Positions 1-10,997 of a stretch of DNA of 64,000 bases are shown here, piece by piece; position 1 is the stretch's first letter; each line of letters begins with the position of its first letter. A program made the position numbers and the translations under genes. This stretch comes from Arachis hypogaea (Eukaryota > Streptophyta > Magnoliopsida > Fabales > Fabaceae), in NCBI RefSeq assembly GCF_003086295.3, contig NC_092048.1, positions 107,214,276-107,278,275 of the forward strand, given 5' to 3'. A model generated the notes under the pieces. That model searched no databases. It saw nothing but the letters and a program-made list of their open reading frames with translations, and was not told the origin of the DNA.

Positions 1-2578
1 CTCCTACTGCATGATTGGAGGCATCGCACATGATTTCAAATGGCGGGCTCCAGTCTGGTCCTCTCACAATTGGAGCTTGAGTCAGGGCGGTCTTCAGCTT
101 ATCAAACGCTTGTTTGCAATCCTCACTGAACTCGAACTCAATATCTTTCTGCAGTAGTCTGGATAAGGGTAGTGCTACCTTACTGAAGTCCTTAATGAAT
201 CTCCGGTAAAAACCTGCATGGCCAAGGAATGAACGGACTTCCCTCACAGAGGAGGGGTAAGGTAAACTAGAAATAACATCCACCTTTGCTGGATCTATAG
301 AAATGCCAGTATTAGACACAACATGTCCTAGTATAATCCCTTGTTTTACCATAAAGTGACATTTTTCAAAATTCAATACAAGGTTCGTACTAACATATCT
401 ATCTAACACTCTAGATAAACTATCTAAGCAGAGGCTAAATGAATCACCATAAACGCTAAAATCATCCATAAAAACCTCCATACAGTTCTCAATAAGGTCA
501 GAGAAAAGACTCATCATGCACCTTTGGAAGGTAGCTGGTGCATTGCATAAGCCAAAGGGCATTCTCCTATAAGCATAAGTTCCAAAAGGACATGTAAAAG
601 TAGTCTTTTCCTGGTCTTCAGGAGCTATATGAATTTGAAAATAGCCTGTATAACCATCTAAAAAGCAATAATGGGATTTACCTGACAGGCAATCAAGCAT
701 CTGATCAATGAATGGCAAGGGGTAATGATCCTTGCAAGTGGCTTGGTTGAGATGCCTATAGTCAATGCAAACTCTCCATGAATTCTGCACTCTAGTTGTC
801 AGAAGCTCTCCATGCTCATTTCTTACTGTTGTGATTCCAGACTTCTTGGGCACCACTTGTACTGGACTAACCCATTTGCTATCTGAGATGGGGTAAATGA
901 TATCTGCTTCAAGTAGCCTGGTCACTTCTTTCTTGACAACTTCTAAGATGGTGGGATTTAGTCTTCTTTGAGGTTGACGGACAGGCTTTTCTCCCTCTTC
1001 TAGGAATATTCTGTTCTCACAAACTTGAGGATTGATGCCTACTATATTCTCTAGGCTCCATCCAATTGCTTTCTTATGTTTTCTCAGCACACTGAGTAGC
1101 TGTTCTTCTTGTTGGGAAGTGAGTTCCCTTGCAATGATAACTGGAAACTTCTGCTCGTCCTCAAGGTAAGCATACTTGAGGTGTGGAGGGAGGAGTTTTA
1201 ATTCTAATTTCTGCTCTTGGCCAGGCTCTGGATTATCTAGAGCTGGTGATAATGGTGAAGTGCTCTCATTGTCCTCAGAAAGTGTCCCCACACTTGGACC
1301 TTGTCCTATGTACTTCTCTTCTAATTCCTCCTGGTGAACTTCAGCCACGGTTTCATCAATGATGTCACACTGGGAGATAGAATGATCATCCAGAGGGTGC
1401 TTCAGAGCTCCATTTAAACTGAATTTCACTATTCTGCCATCTATTTTAAAATAATAAGTTCCGGAAAATGCGTCCAGCTTGAACTTTGAAGTCTTCAGGA
1501 ATGGTCTTCCAAGCAGGATTGACGATGGCCTTCCAGAGTCATTAGGGGGCATTTCCCGGATATAGAAGTCAATGGAAAATGTGAGCCCCTTAATGCTCAC
1601 TAATACATCTTCAGCAACTCCAATCACTGTAATAATGCTTTTATCTGCTAACACGAAACGAGCTGCCGACCTTTTTAAGGGAGGGAGCCTCAAAGTATCA
1701 TATATAGACAAGGGCATTATACTAACACACGCTCCCAAATCACACGTGTAGTCAGAAAATATCACACCTCCAATAGTACAATTAACCATACATGGACCTG
1801 GATCACTACACTTCTCAGGTATACCTCCCATTAAAGCAGATATAGAACTACCTAAAGGAATAGTTTCTAATTCATTAATTTTGTCTTTATGTATACATAA
1901 ATCTTTTAGAAACCTTGCGTATTTAGGTACCTGCTGAATAACATCAAAAAGGGGAACAGTTACCTCAACTTTTTTGAATATTTCTACCATTTTGGGATCA
2001 AGTTCCATCTGCTTTCTATGCTTCCTTGCAATTTGTGGAAATGGAATAGGAAGGGCATTTTCTGCAGCGTCTGCATCCTTTGGTGCTTCTTTCTGTGGTT
2101 GAGCTTCTTCTTCTTCAACCATGTCCTGTATGTCCTCTTCCTCTTCAGCATCTTCTACTTCCACCACCTCTTCAGCTGAGGCGTGTTCTGGTGGGTTTGG
2201 CTCCTCCTTATTCCTCTCTTGCAGTGTGGTTCCGGACCTTAGGGTGATGGCATTGATGCCACCCTTTGGATTAGGTAAGGGTTGAGAAGGAATTCCACTG
2301 GAGCTTGCATGTTGAGCATTTGAAGTATTGGATGATCTCATCTGAGAGATGAGAGCTTGTATAGCAGATGTTAGACCGTTAAGTGAACTTTCCATGTTCT
2401 TTTGTCCTTGCGCAATGGATTGAAGCATCTCGTCATTCGGAGAGGAATTAGAATAAGTGATCTGAGGAACTTGTTGTTGGTTGTACTGTAGTCCTTGGGA
2501 TTGCCTCAAGTGAGGTGCTCTGTAAGGCTGGTTCTGGTTCTGCTGCCTGTTGTTGGTATTATTCCACCTCTGATTTCC
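1..2578 (-). CDS. Element E: gag C-terminus, protease, reverse transcriptase, start of RNase H (open at window edge)
   Basis: An uninterrupted minus-strand frame of about 859 codons runs from the last gag stop (2579-2581) off the left edge. Read 5' to 3' on the minus strand it carries a glutamine/asparagine-rich gag tail, the Athila-type ITLRSG motif (about 2260-2235), an aspartic protease with CDLGACVS (about 1745-1720; DLG in place of DTG/DSG) and ILLGRPFL, then RT with [13 protein letters not shown] (about 565-520) and the catalytic FMDDF (about 480-463), the [13 protein letters not shown] connection segment, and CDASNHAVG at the start of RNase H. Integrase would lie outside the window. 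Polyprotein enzymes of this kind copy the element RNA to DNA in the particle. The length of open frame makes this one of the better-preserved pol regions here. The frame is inferred from reading; a small indel could have been missed. Confidence 0.85.
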
Positions 2579-3799
2579 CTAATTGTATCTGCCTCCTCTG
2601 TTATTATTGTCCCTCCAGCCCTGGTTAGAATTATCTCTCCAACCTTGGTTGGAATTGTCCTGCCATCCATGGTTGTAGCTGCCACCTTGATTGTATCCTT
2701 GATTGGGGCGGTCATAGAAGTTATGAGTGGATGCTACAGTATTGTCTTCCTACTAGAGTTGCAGACATTCATCAGTATAATGGCTATAATCAGCATAGAT
2801 CCCGCATACTCTTTGTGGAACCAACTGTTGGCTTTGCTGTGGTGGAGGGGGCTGAGCTTGTTGTTGACTTAACTGCATCTGCTTCAGTAAGTTGGTTATT
2901 TCACAGATACTCTGAGTTAGAGCAGTAGTCTCTCTACTAGAGGATACTTCTGCAATAGCTTTTGACCGGCTTTGTTTCTGCCTGTGATTCCGAGTAGATT
3001 CAGCTAAATCGCTGATCAATTGCCATGCCTCATCAGTGGTCTTGTACTTTTTCATAGACCCATTGCTAGCACTTTCCAATGTGGCCTTATCTTAAGGCCT
3101 CATGCCCTGTGTGATGTAGCCGAGCAACACTATCTTGTCAATTATATGGTGGGGGCATGCTTCCAGAAGATTGTTAAAGCGCTTCCAATATTCGTAGAGA
3201 GTTTCGAATTCGTCCTGAAAAATCATGGAAATATCTTTCCTCAGTTTATCAGTAACTTCAGCTGGAAAGAATTTTTCCAAAAATTCTCTTCTAAGTGTAT
3301 CCCAGTCAGAAACAGTTGCTGCGGGTTGAGTGTAGTACCACTCTCTCGCCTTTCCCTCAAGAGAGAATGGGAAGGCTTTTAATAAAATAAAAGTTTTATC
3401 TGCACCATCACGCCTGACAGTAGAACAGGCTGCCTGGAAATCCCTAAGGTGCTTGATAGGCTCTTGAGCAGGTAAGCAATGAAACTTAGGCATCAAGTTG
3501 AGTGGTGCAGTCTTGAGTTCAAAATCTACAGCCATCGTTGGGTGATGCGCTTGAAACAGTTGCAGTGTAAAATCAGGGGCTCCAGCTTCCTGGATAGTAA
3601 CTCTCCTAGGTGCTGCCATGTCACCTGCACGTAAATCAACCGAATCAGTAGAAAGGGAGCTTGTTTCTTCCTTATGTGACGTTTCAGATTCGCCCTCGGA
3701 GAGGACTAACCGACGCCGAGCTTGCCTTATACGTGAAATAGTTCTTTCAATCTCAGGATAAAATACTGGCAAGCTTGGATCAGGAAGTGAACGCATCAT
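2579..3799 (-). pseudogene. Element E: gag N-terminal part with nonsense codons
   Basis: The start ATG at 3799 opens a gag frame (MMRSLPDPSL) that stays in register to 2579 but holds in-frame stops: TAA near 3090, two adjacent TAG near 2750, and TAG at 2581-2579. The middle contains a retrotransposon gag domain (KAFPFSLEGKAREWYY, LRREFLEKFFP). A zinc-knuckle-like motif near 2790 has lost its second cysteine (CGIYADYSHYTDEC, where element A has CGICADYSHYTDEC, a clean C-x2-C-x4-H-x4-C). Gag would form the particle and bind RNA. The frame runs on into pol after the last stop, so this was one gag-pol polyprotein. Comparison with A suggests most stops arose from Gln codons. Confidence 0.85.
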
Positions 3800-3890
3800 T
3801 TAATGAAAGAAACATGCAGCTTATAGTAGTAAAATAAAATAAAATGCAAATAAATAAATTCCAATCAATAACTTAGCACTCTATTGCAAC

Positions 3891-3908
3891 TCCCCGGCAA
3901 TGGCGCCA
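3891..3908 (-). other. Element E primer binding site (tRNA-Asp)
   Basis: On the minus strand the site reads TGGCGCCATTGCCGGGGA. It matches the complement of the 3' end of plant tRNA-Asp(GUC), TGGCGCCGTTGCCGGGGA, except for one base. It sits five bases inside the LTR end, the normal place for minus-strand priming. It fixes the orientation of E as minus and marks 3914 as the inner LTR edge. Confidence 0.9.
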
Positions 3909-3913
3909 AAAAT

Positions 3914-5032
3914 TGACGTGGTGAAAATTAGCGGATTAAGAAATTAATATAAGAGATACGTTGCAAGTACAGTTCTTAACCAACAAAAATTCGCTTATCA
4001 ATTTAGAAGGGTTGTCACAAAATTAGAATTAAAATACTGGGAGTATGAATCCCAGGTCGTCTCCCAACGAGTTGCAGAAAGATGTGCTATTCTATTAATC
4101 AGATGTTTTCTGAAATGGTTTTGAGTTTGATAAACAGGAAATTAAATCAGAAAATTTATGTAATTTAAAAAAAAAATCTTGATCGGGAGTAGATTAGTCG
4201 GAAGTTCTATCCTTGTTGGAGTTCTCCCAAGATCAATTGATAATTGAAGGTTATTCTGCTCATTTATCCTTTACTAGGTAGAGGAAAGTCAAGCAAGTTG
4301 GAAGTCTATTTCTATTCACAAGTTCTAATCCTCTCCCTTGGGAAGGATTAGTGTCAGTGACTAGAGGTCGATCTAACAATAAACCCAATTACAATTTTAC
4401 TCTTGAGCATTCCAACTCAAGGTCCTCCTTTCAATCAACTCCCAATCAAGTTAGGGAACTACTCGCTCATTATGAATGTAAACTTCACAAAATAAGAAAG
4501 GGAAATAAGGAAAGACATGATAAATAATAATCAAAAAGACCAATTAAAAATAAAAATAGTTCTTGTATTAATAAATTCTAAAAATAATCCAATAGTAATT
4601 CCGAACAAATTAAGGATATGAAAGAGTAAGTGACAAGTAAGGAAAACAAACTAGAATGATGAAGTCTTGGCGGAGGTAATAACTCTTCCCAATATTCCAA
4701 TCCAAAAAGCGATAAAAACAAAATCCTAAGAACTATGAATATGTAGAGAGAAAACCTAGAGGAGGAGTAAAGTCAGATCTAAAAACTAAAATTATACGGA
4801 ATGAATGTCTCTCCTCGCCTCTACATGTTTCCTGGCTCTAATCTGCTTTTCTGGGCCGAAAACTGGGTCAAAACATGGCCCAAAATTGCCCCCAGCGAAT
4901 TCTGTAGATTCTGCAGATCGCGCACGTCACGTGATTGCATCATCCACGTGTTCGCGTCATCCAGCGTTTTGCCTTGCTACGCGTGCACGTCGTCCACGCA
5001 TTCGCGTCACTCGTACAGTTTTCAATCCATGT
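3914..5032 (-). mobile_element. Element E 5' LTR, distal segment (split by element A)
   Basis: This is the 3' part of the 5' LTR of E in minus orientation; the other part is 44401-44782. The two add up to about 1500 bp, close to the 1473 bp LTR of A, and the sequence is clearly homologous to the LTR of A: the GC-rich ACGCG repeats, the stretch about the last exon-like GCTTTTTGG/TCTCTCTAGG region, and the GTTGGGAGACGACCTGGGA motif read in reverse near 4060. It ends with TG/CA at 3914. No coding capacity. Short frames here are shadows in LTR sequence. Confidence 0.88.
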
Positions 5033-6155
5033 TGATGAACCACTATTTTATGATTTATATTGTGTTTAATTGTGTGGTTTTATCATGATCCTTACCCACT
5101 TATTCATTAAATTAGCATGTATTTATATTTCCTTCCTGAATTTATTACATGTTTGAAAACTGCTTCCTAGAGACTTTAATTATTTATTTTTAATTCTCCT
5201 CTATTCCACTCGATGCCGTGATCTGTGTGTTAAGTGTTTCAGACTTTATAGGGCATGAATGAGTTGGAGATTGGAAAGGAAGCTAGCAAAAATGGAAGAA
5301 ACACAAGAATTTGAAAAGATAACCAGCGAGAAGTGGCGCGGTTGCATGGCTCACGCGACCGCGCGAAGGAGAGCAAATTGCAGTGACGCGGTCGTATGGC
5401 TCACGCGGCCGCGCGGATTGGAAAAGCTCTGGCGACGCGGTAGCGTGGACGACGCGAACGCGTGGCGAGGAAAAGTGCGAATGACGCGTCCGCATGGATG
5501 ACGCGATCGCGTGACATGTGCGATCTGCATAATCTGCAGAATTCGTTGGGGGTGATTTTGGACCCTATTTCAACCCAGTTTTCGGCCCGGAACAGCAGAC
5601 TAGAGTCAGAGAACATGCAGAAACAAATAACACATTCATTCAGAGACAGTTTTAGATCTAGTTTTACTCTCTTAGGGTTTTCTCTCTAGGTTTTAGAATT
5701 TTAATTTTCAATTGGTCTTAGCATTGGAACATTGAGAAGAGTTATTTCCTCATCAAAACTTCGTCATTCTAGTTCGTTTTCTCAATTTGGTTTCATTCTT
5801 CCATGTCCTTTGCTTTGTTCAATTTTGTCATTCAGATACTTTTATGATTATTTAATGCAAGGATTATTTCTTTTTAATTCAATTTCAATTCCAATAATCA
5901 TGTCTTCTTTTAATTCCCTTTTATGTGCTATGAATTCATTATTTACAATGTGTGAGTAGTTTCTTTACTTGATGGGGAGTTGATTAAAAGGAACTCTTGA
6001 GTTGGAAGGATTGAAAGAAAAATTTGTAATTTGGTTAAATGTTAGATTGCTATCCTGTCACCAACACCAATCCCTTTAAACTAAGTGGGTTGCAACTTGT
6101 GAACAGATCTGGCATTCCAACTTGTTTGACTTTCCCTTACCTAGTAAAGGATAAC
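5033..6155 (+). repeat. Element A 5' LTR, first segment
   Basis: Begins TGATGAACCACTATTTTATG and is matched without net indel by 30737-31859 in the 3' LTR. Between about 5335 and 5515 it holds four ~49-50 bp repeats of a GACGCG..GCATGG..CACGCGACCGCG theme, rich in CpG and short inverted repeats. The segment ends at the ATAAC duplication made by element B. The many short reading frames are not conserved between the two LTRs and look non-coding. Confidence 0.92.
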
Positions 6156-7691
6156 TGATGCACAAAATTGTTACTCTCTTACAATTTCGCACACATGACC
6201 AGCAAGTGCACTGGGTCGTCCAAGTAATACCTTACGTGAGTAAGGGTCGAATCCCACAGAGATTGTTGGTTTGAAGCAATCTATGGTTATCTTGTAAATC
6301 TTAGTCAGAAAGTCAATTATGTTTATCAGTTAAAATAGTGGAAAATAAAGGAGTGCGAATTAAATACTTGTTGTGCAGTATTGGAGAATATGTTGGAGTT
6401 TTGGAGATGCTTTGTCCTTTGAATCTCTGCTTTCTCCCTATCTTCTTCTTCACGCACGCACGTCCCTCCTATGGCAAGCTGTGTGTTGGAGGATCACCGT
6501 TGTCAATGGCTACCATCCTTCCTTTCAGTGAAAATGGTCCAGGTGCGCTGTCACCGCACGGCTAATCATCTGTAGGTTCTCGATCATACCGGAATAGGAT
6601 TTGCTATCCTTTTGCGTCTGTCACTACGCCCAGCACTAGCGAGTTTGAAGCTCGTCACAGTCATCCAATCCCAGAATCCTACTAGGAATACCACAGACAA
6701 GGTTTAGACTTTCCGGATTCTCAAGGATGCTGCCAATGGATTCTAGCTTATACCACGGAGATTCTGATTAAGGAATCTAAGAGATATTCATTCAATCTGA
6801 TGTAGAACAGAGGTGATTGTCAGACACACGTTCATAGATTGAGGAAGGTGATGAATGTCACGGATCATCACCTTCTCCATAATTAGGCGCGAATGGATAT
6901 CTTAGATACGAACACGCATGTTTGAATGGAAAACAGAGATACTTGCATTAATTCATCGAGGCACAGCAGAGCTCCTCACCCCCAACAATGGAGTTTAGAG
7001 ACTCATGCCGTCAAAAGGTACAAAGTTCAGATCTAAAATGTCATGAGATCCCAAATAAATCTCTAAAAGTTGTTTTAAATACTAAACTGGTAACCTAGGT
7101 TTACAGAAAATGAGTAGATTATTACAGATAGTGCAGAAATCCACTTCTGGGGCCCACTTGATGTGTGCTGGGGCTGAGACTAAAGCTTCTCACGTGCCTG
7201 GGCTGTTTTGGGCGTTCAACGCCAGGTTGTAACCTGTTTCTGGCGTTGAACTCTACTTTGTAACTTGTTTCTGGCGCTGGACGCCAGACAGCAGCATAGA
7301 ACTGGCGTTGAATGCCAATTTACGTTGTCTATCCTTGAGCAAAGTATGGACTATTATATATTGCTGGAAATCCCTGGATGTCTACTTTCCAACGCAATTG
7401 GAAGCGCGCCATTTGGACTCCTGTAGCTCCAGAAATTTCATTTTGAGTGCAGAGAGGTCAGAATCCAACAGCATCAGCAGTCCTTTTTCAGCCTGAATCA
7501 GATTTTTGCTCAGCTCCCTCAATTTCAGCCAGAAAATACCTGAAATTATAGAAAAACACACAAACTCATAGTAAAGTCTAGAAATATGAATTTTGCCTAG
7601 AAACTAACGAGAATAAACTAAAAACTAACTAAAATATACTAAAATCTATGCGAAATTAACCCCAAAAAGCGTATAAAATATCCGCTCATCA
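6156..7691 (-). repeat. Element B 3' LTR
   Basis: In minus orientation it starts TGATGAGCGGATATTTTATA (plus-strand end at 7691) and ends at 6156. It is 1536 bp; the 5' LTR lacks about 28 bp present here around 6990-7018 (the ACAATGGAGTTTAGAGACTC segment). It contains four 31-bp-spaced palindromes at 7208-7319, an ATATATAATA module near 7350-7365, and a TATA-like TATTTAAAAC on the minus strand near 7072-7083. Confidence 0.93.
7208..7319. repeat. LTR palindrome array of element B, 3' LTR (4 units, 31 bp period)
   Basis: Four units of the form CTGGCGTTGAACGCCAG are centred near 7217, 7248, 7279 and 7310, so all three steps are 31 bp. Unit 2 has lost its right arm and unit 4 has one mismatch. 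The same four-unit array recurs in the other LTR of B (about 17807-17914) and in both LTRs of C (33115-33227 and about 43766-43876). See the findings for interpretation. Confidence 0.9.
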
Positions 7692-8791
7692 CAACACCAA
7701 ACTTGAACTGTTGCTTGTCCTCAAGTAACTAGACAAATAAAATAGAAGACTAATAAGTCAAGAAGCAATAATATCTCAGAGTTTTTGAGTGAAGCTCAGA
7801 TTCTAATTAGATGAGCGGGACTAGTAGCTTTTTGCTTCCGAACAGTTTTGGCATCTCACTTTATCCATTGAAGCTCAGAGTGGTTGGCATCTATAGGAAC
7901 TTAGAATTCAGATAGTGTTATTGATTCTCCTATTTCAGTATGATGATTCTTGAACACAGCTACTTTATGAGTCTTGGCCGTGGCCCTAAGCACTTTGTTT
8001 TCCAGTATTACCACCGGATACATAAATGCCATAGACACATAATTAGATGAACCCTTTTAGATTGTGACTCAACTTTGCTAAAGTCCCAAATTAGAGGTGT
8101 CCAGGGTTCTTAAGCACACTCTTCTTTTTGCTTTGGACCTTGACTTTAACCGCTCAGTCTCAAGTTTTCACTTGACACCTTCACGCCACAAGCACATGGC
8201 TAGGGATAGCCTGGTTTAGCCGCTTAGGCCAGGATTTTATTCCTTTAGGCCCTCCTATCCACTGATGCTCAAGGCCTTGGGATCCTTTTTATTTACCCTT
8301 GCCTTTTGGTTTTAAGAGCTTTTGGATTTTTCTGCTTGCTTTTCTTTTTCTTTCTATATATATATATTTTTTTTTTCTGCAAGCTTTGTTCTTTGCTGCT
8401 TTTTCTTGCTTCAAGAAACATTTTTATGATTTTTCAGATTATCAATAACATGTCTCATGTTCATCATTCTTTTAAGAGCCAACATATTTAACAGTCTTAA
8501 ACAACAAATTCAAAAGATATATGCACTGTTCAAGCATTCATTCAGAAGACAGAAAGCATTGCCACCACATGTTACTAATTAGAATTTTTTTTTCTTTTCT
8601 TATTAAAACTCGAATTTTATTGCCTCTTATTCAAAAGATCTGCTATTTTATTCATGTTTGCTGATGATGAGAAAAATAGACTATAACTTAATTGGAGATA
8701 AAATCAAAATAGACACTAATTACTATTATATGACTCCTAAGGTAAACTCCTATAACGACAACTATCACAGAGTTAAAGCATAAATTGGAAT
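7692..8791 (-). other. Element B 3' untranslated region and polypurine tract
   Basis: Non-coding 1.1 kb between the 3' ORF and the 3' LTR. Next to the LTR, on the minus strand, come a hairpin CTTGAGGACAAG (7725-7714) and then the tract AAGTTTGGTGTTG (about 7704-7692), the candidate plus-strand primer. Nearly the same sequence is present in C. T-rich runs around 8330-8420 are low complexity. Confidence 0.75.
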
Positions 8792-9925
8792 TTAACAACC
8801 TTTGTTCTGGGAAGTGGATGTTCCTCGGATCTGTGGGGTGCTTGGTCCTTCAAGAGATAACTTCTGGCGCTTTAATTCCCTCAAGTCACGCCCTTGCTCT
8901 TCCTGTTCTTTAATCAAGTAGCAAAGAATTTGAATTTGTTCCTTCTGTTCCTTTATTATTTGTTCCATAGCTTCTTACATCTTGGTAACTGATGTTTCAA
9001 GATACTCCCAATATTCAGATTGAGGGATTTCTGGGAGAAATTCCTGTGTTTTCTTCTTGATGGGGTCATCCTGTGCTTGTTGTTTTTCCATTGATGCTTT
9101 GGTGATTGGTTTCTCAATTGAGATATACTCAGTTATTCCCATCCTTACTCCAGCGTCCTTGCAGAGCAGAGAAATCAAGCTTGGGTAAGCCAACCTGGCC
9201 TCTTTAGAATTTTTGTTAGCAATTTTGTAGAATTCAGTTGAAATCAGTTGATGAACTTCCACTTCTTTTCCCATCATGATGCAATGGATCATCACTGCTC
9301 TTTTAACAGTTACTTCAGAACGGTTGCTAGTGGGCAGCAGAGAAGGCCCAATGAAGTCCAGCCAGCCTCTGGCCACTGGTTTGAGATCTTCTCTTTTGAG
9401 TTGATTAGGAACACCCTTCGTGCTGGTGGTCTACCTGGCTCTAGGGATGCATATGTCTTCTAGAATCTTATCCAGGCTCTTGTTTGTTCTCATCATTCTC
9501 CTATTAAAGGAGTCTGGATCATCTTTCAGCTGAGGTAGCTTTAAGATCTCTTTGATCTTGTCAGGGTGGGTATGAATAATCTTTCCTCTGACCACGGTTC
9601 GATAGTCATAGATATCAGATCCAGATAGTCTTTGCCTGTCTGTATGCCACATATTAGCATAGAACTCCTGGACCATATTCCTTCCCACTTTCGTTTCAGG
9701 ATTAGCTAGGACCTCCCAGTTCTTGATTCGAATTTGCTCCTGGATCTCTAGATATTCGTCTTCTTTCAGATCGAACCTAACTTCTGGGATCACTGATCTT
9801 AGACCCATTATTTTATAATAATGGTCTGAATGTTCTTTAGATAAGAACTTCCCTTGATTCCAAAGTGGTTTTGGAACGCTCTCTTTCTTGCCTCTTGAAG
9901 TGGGTTGTTTTCCCTTAGGAGCCAT
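8792..9925 (-). pseudogene. Element B 3' ORF (Athila 'putative plant transposon protein' type), broken
   Basis: The likely start is the ATG at 9925 (MAPKGKQPTS), conserved in C and I; an upstream in-frame ATG at 10057 lies in the leader. The frame is stopped by TAG after ICIPRAR (9431; C has Trp here), continues with ARGWLDFIG...NRSEVTVKRAVMIHCIMMGKEV, is stopped again near 8975 (C has Gln), and would end at 8792. The protein is about 375 aa and has no signal peptide or transmembrane segment I can see. I associate this domain with the 3' ORF of Athila-group elements (recalled as a 'putative plant transposon protein' family, not searched). Its biochemical role is unknown; the position corresponds to env in retroviruses, but nothing in it looks like an envelope. 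Confidence 0.8.
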
Positions 9926-9967
9926 GCTCTTAGTGATCACGGATAAACACACCAAACTTAGAGGTTT

Positions 9968-9981
9968 GCTTGTCCTCAAGC
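9968..9981 (-). promoter_or_regulatory. AGGA-loop hairpin before the 3' ORF of B
   Basis: On the minus strand GCTTG-AGGA-CAAGC is followed by CTAAGTTTGGTGTG and then the 3' ORF ATG. It duplicates the hairpin plus purine tract found beside the 3' LTR. Its stem covaries in other elements; see findings. Confidence 0.6.
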
Positions 9982-10054
9982 AAAAGAAAAGAAAGGAGAG
10001 GGATAGAAGGAGAGCTAGGTGCAATTGTTGATGGAGGAGGGTGGAGGCCGAACC

Positions 10055-10065
10055 CATATATAAAG
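10055..10065 (-). promoter_or_regulatory. Possible internal TATA box upstream of the 3' ORF of B
   Basis: The minus strand reads CTTTATATATG about 130 bp before the MAPK start codon, between the purine-rich spacer and the 3' ORF. C has TTTAAATATG at the same place and I has CTATAAATAC. Position and conservation suggest a promoter for a separate 3' ORF transcript. No transcript evidence is available here. Confidence 0.45.
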
Positions 10066-10079
10066 GGAGGAGGTGGGTT

Positions 10080-10480
10080 CGAAAATTTTGAAAAGATATG
10101 ATAAAAAGATTGATTTGGAAAAGATAAGATAGAAGATATGATAAGAAAGGATATAGTTTAAAATTGAAAAGATATGAAAAATTTTTGAAAAAGATAAATC
10201 TAGATTTTGAAAAAGATAATGTGGAGATTTGAAAAAGATATTAGTTGAAAAAAATAGATTTGTTTTGAAAATTTGAAAAAGAGTTGGATTGAATTTGAAA
10301 AAGAGGGTTTGTGCTTATGGATTAAGATACATTTGATATTTTTAAGGTAGGGTTTTTAGAAATTAGGGATTTTAGAAATTAGGGTTCTTAACATGTTTAT
10401 GCAAGAAATCATGAATTGAAGCATGAAAATTAAGATTAAAATGAAAAATATGAAGAAAAAATGAATTTAACTCCTCCCCA
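10080..10480. other. Purine-rich spacer of element B
   Basis: An A/G-rich plus strand with many GAAAAAGAT and TTTGAAAAAG words (CTTTTTCAAA on the coding strand). It lies between the palindrome array and the 3' ORF. C has the same at 36030-36440, and the leaders of B, C and I are similar. I see no gene in it. Confidence 0.7.
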
Positions 10481-10485
10481 CCATC

Positions 10486-10788
10486 CTGGCGTTTGAACGC
10501 CCAAACGCTGCATGTTTTGGGCGTTCAACGCCCAAATGCTGCCTCTCCTGGGCGTTCAACGCCCAGCTGCTGCTTATTTCTGGCGTTGAACGCCAGGAAG
10601 TCCTTTGTTACTGGGCGTTTTTCTGAACGCCCAGAATACTGTAAATCTGGCGTTAAACGCCCAGAAAGAGCTTCTTTCTGGCGTTTAATGCCCAGATGGC
10701 TATCCTCACTGGCGTTCAACGCCCAGTGGATGCTGCTGTTGGGCGTTGAACGCCCAAAACAGACTTTTACTGGAGTTTTCTAGCCAGT
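10486..10788. repeat. 31-bp phased palindrome array of element B (10 units, downstream of integrase)
   Basis: Ten imperfect palindromes such as CTGGGCGTTCAACGCCCAG have centres near 10494, 10526, 10557, 10588, 10622, 10655, 10686, 10717, 10748 and 10779. Steps are 31-32 bp, apart from 34 and 33 around one unit whose loop is enlarged. Spacers differ from one another. The last unit is degenerate here but better preserved in C. The two short frames that cross the array on opposite strands are by-products of the repeats. Confidence 0.92.
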
Positions 10789-10997
10789 GAGCTCTTTTTC
10801 TCTGTTTTGTGTGCAGAATCCTTCTGTAACCCTGTGAACTTATGCAATTGATTCTTTACCTTGTTATCAATGAACTTTATATAAACAAATAAAAATAAAA
10901 ATAGTGCAAAATGCTTAGAGGATTGATGCCCCATGGCTGGGTTGCCTCCCAGCAAGCGCTTCTTTATTGTCTTTAGCTGGACCTTGTTGAGCTTTTA

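Noticed and set aside
10493..10783. Short reading frames on both strands across the palindrome arrays (also 36389-36803)
   Set aside because: Inverted repeats free of stop codons give open frames on both strands automatically; no start context or conserved protein.
10486..10788. Regularly spaced repeats resembling a CRISPR array
   Set aside because: The repeats are short palindromes inside a plant retrotransposon, spacers are similar between copies, no cas genes exist, and the same array occurs in coding and LTR sequence.
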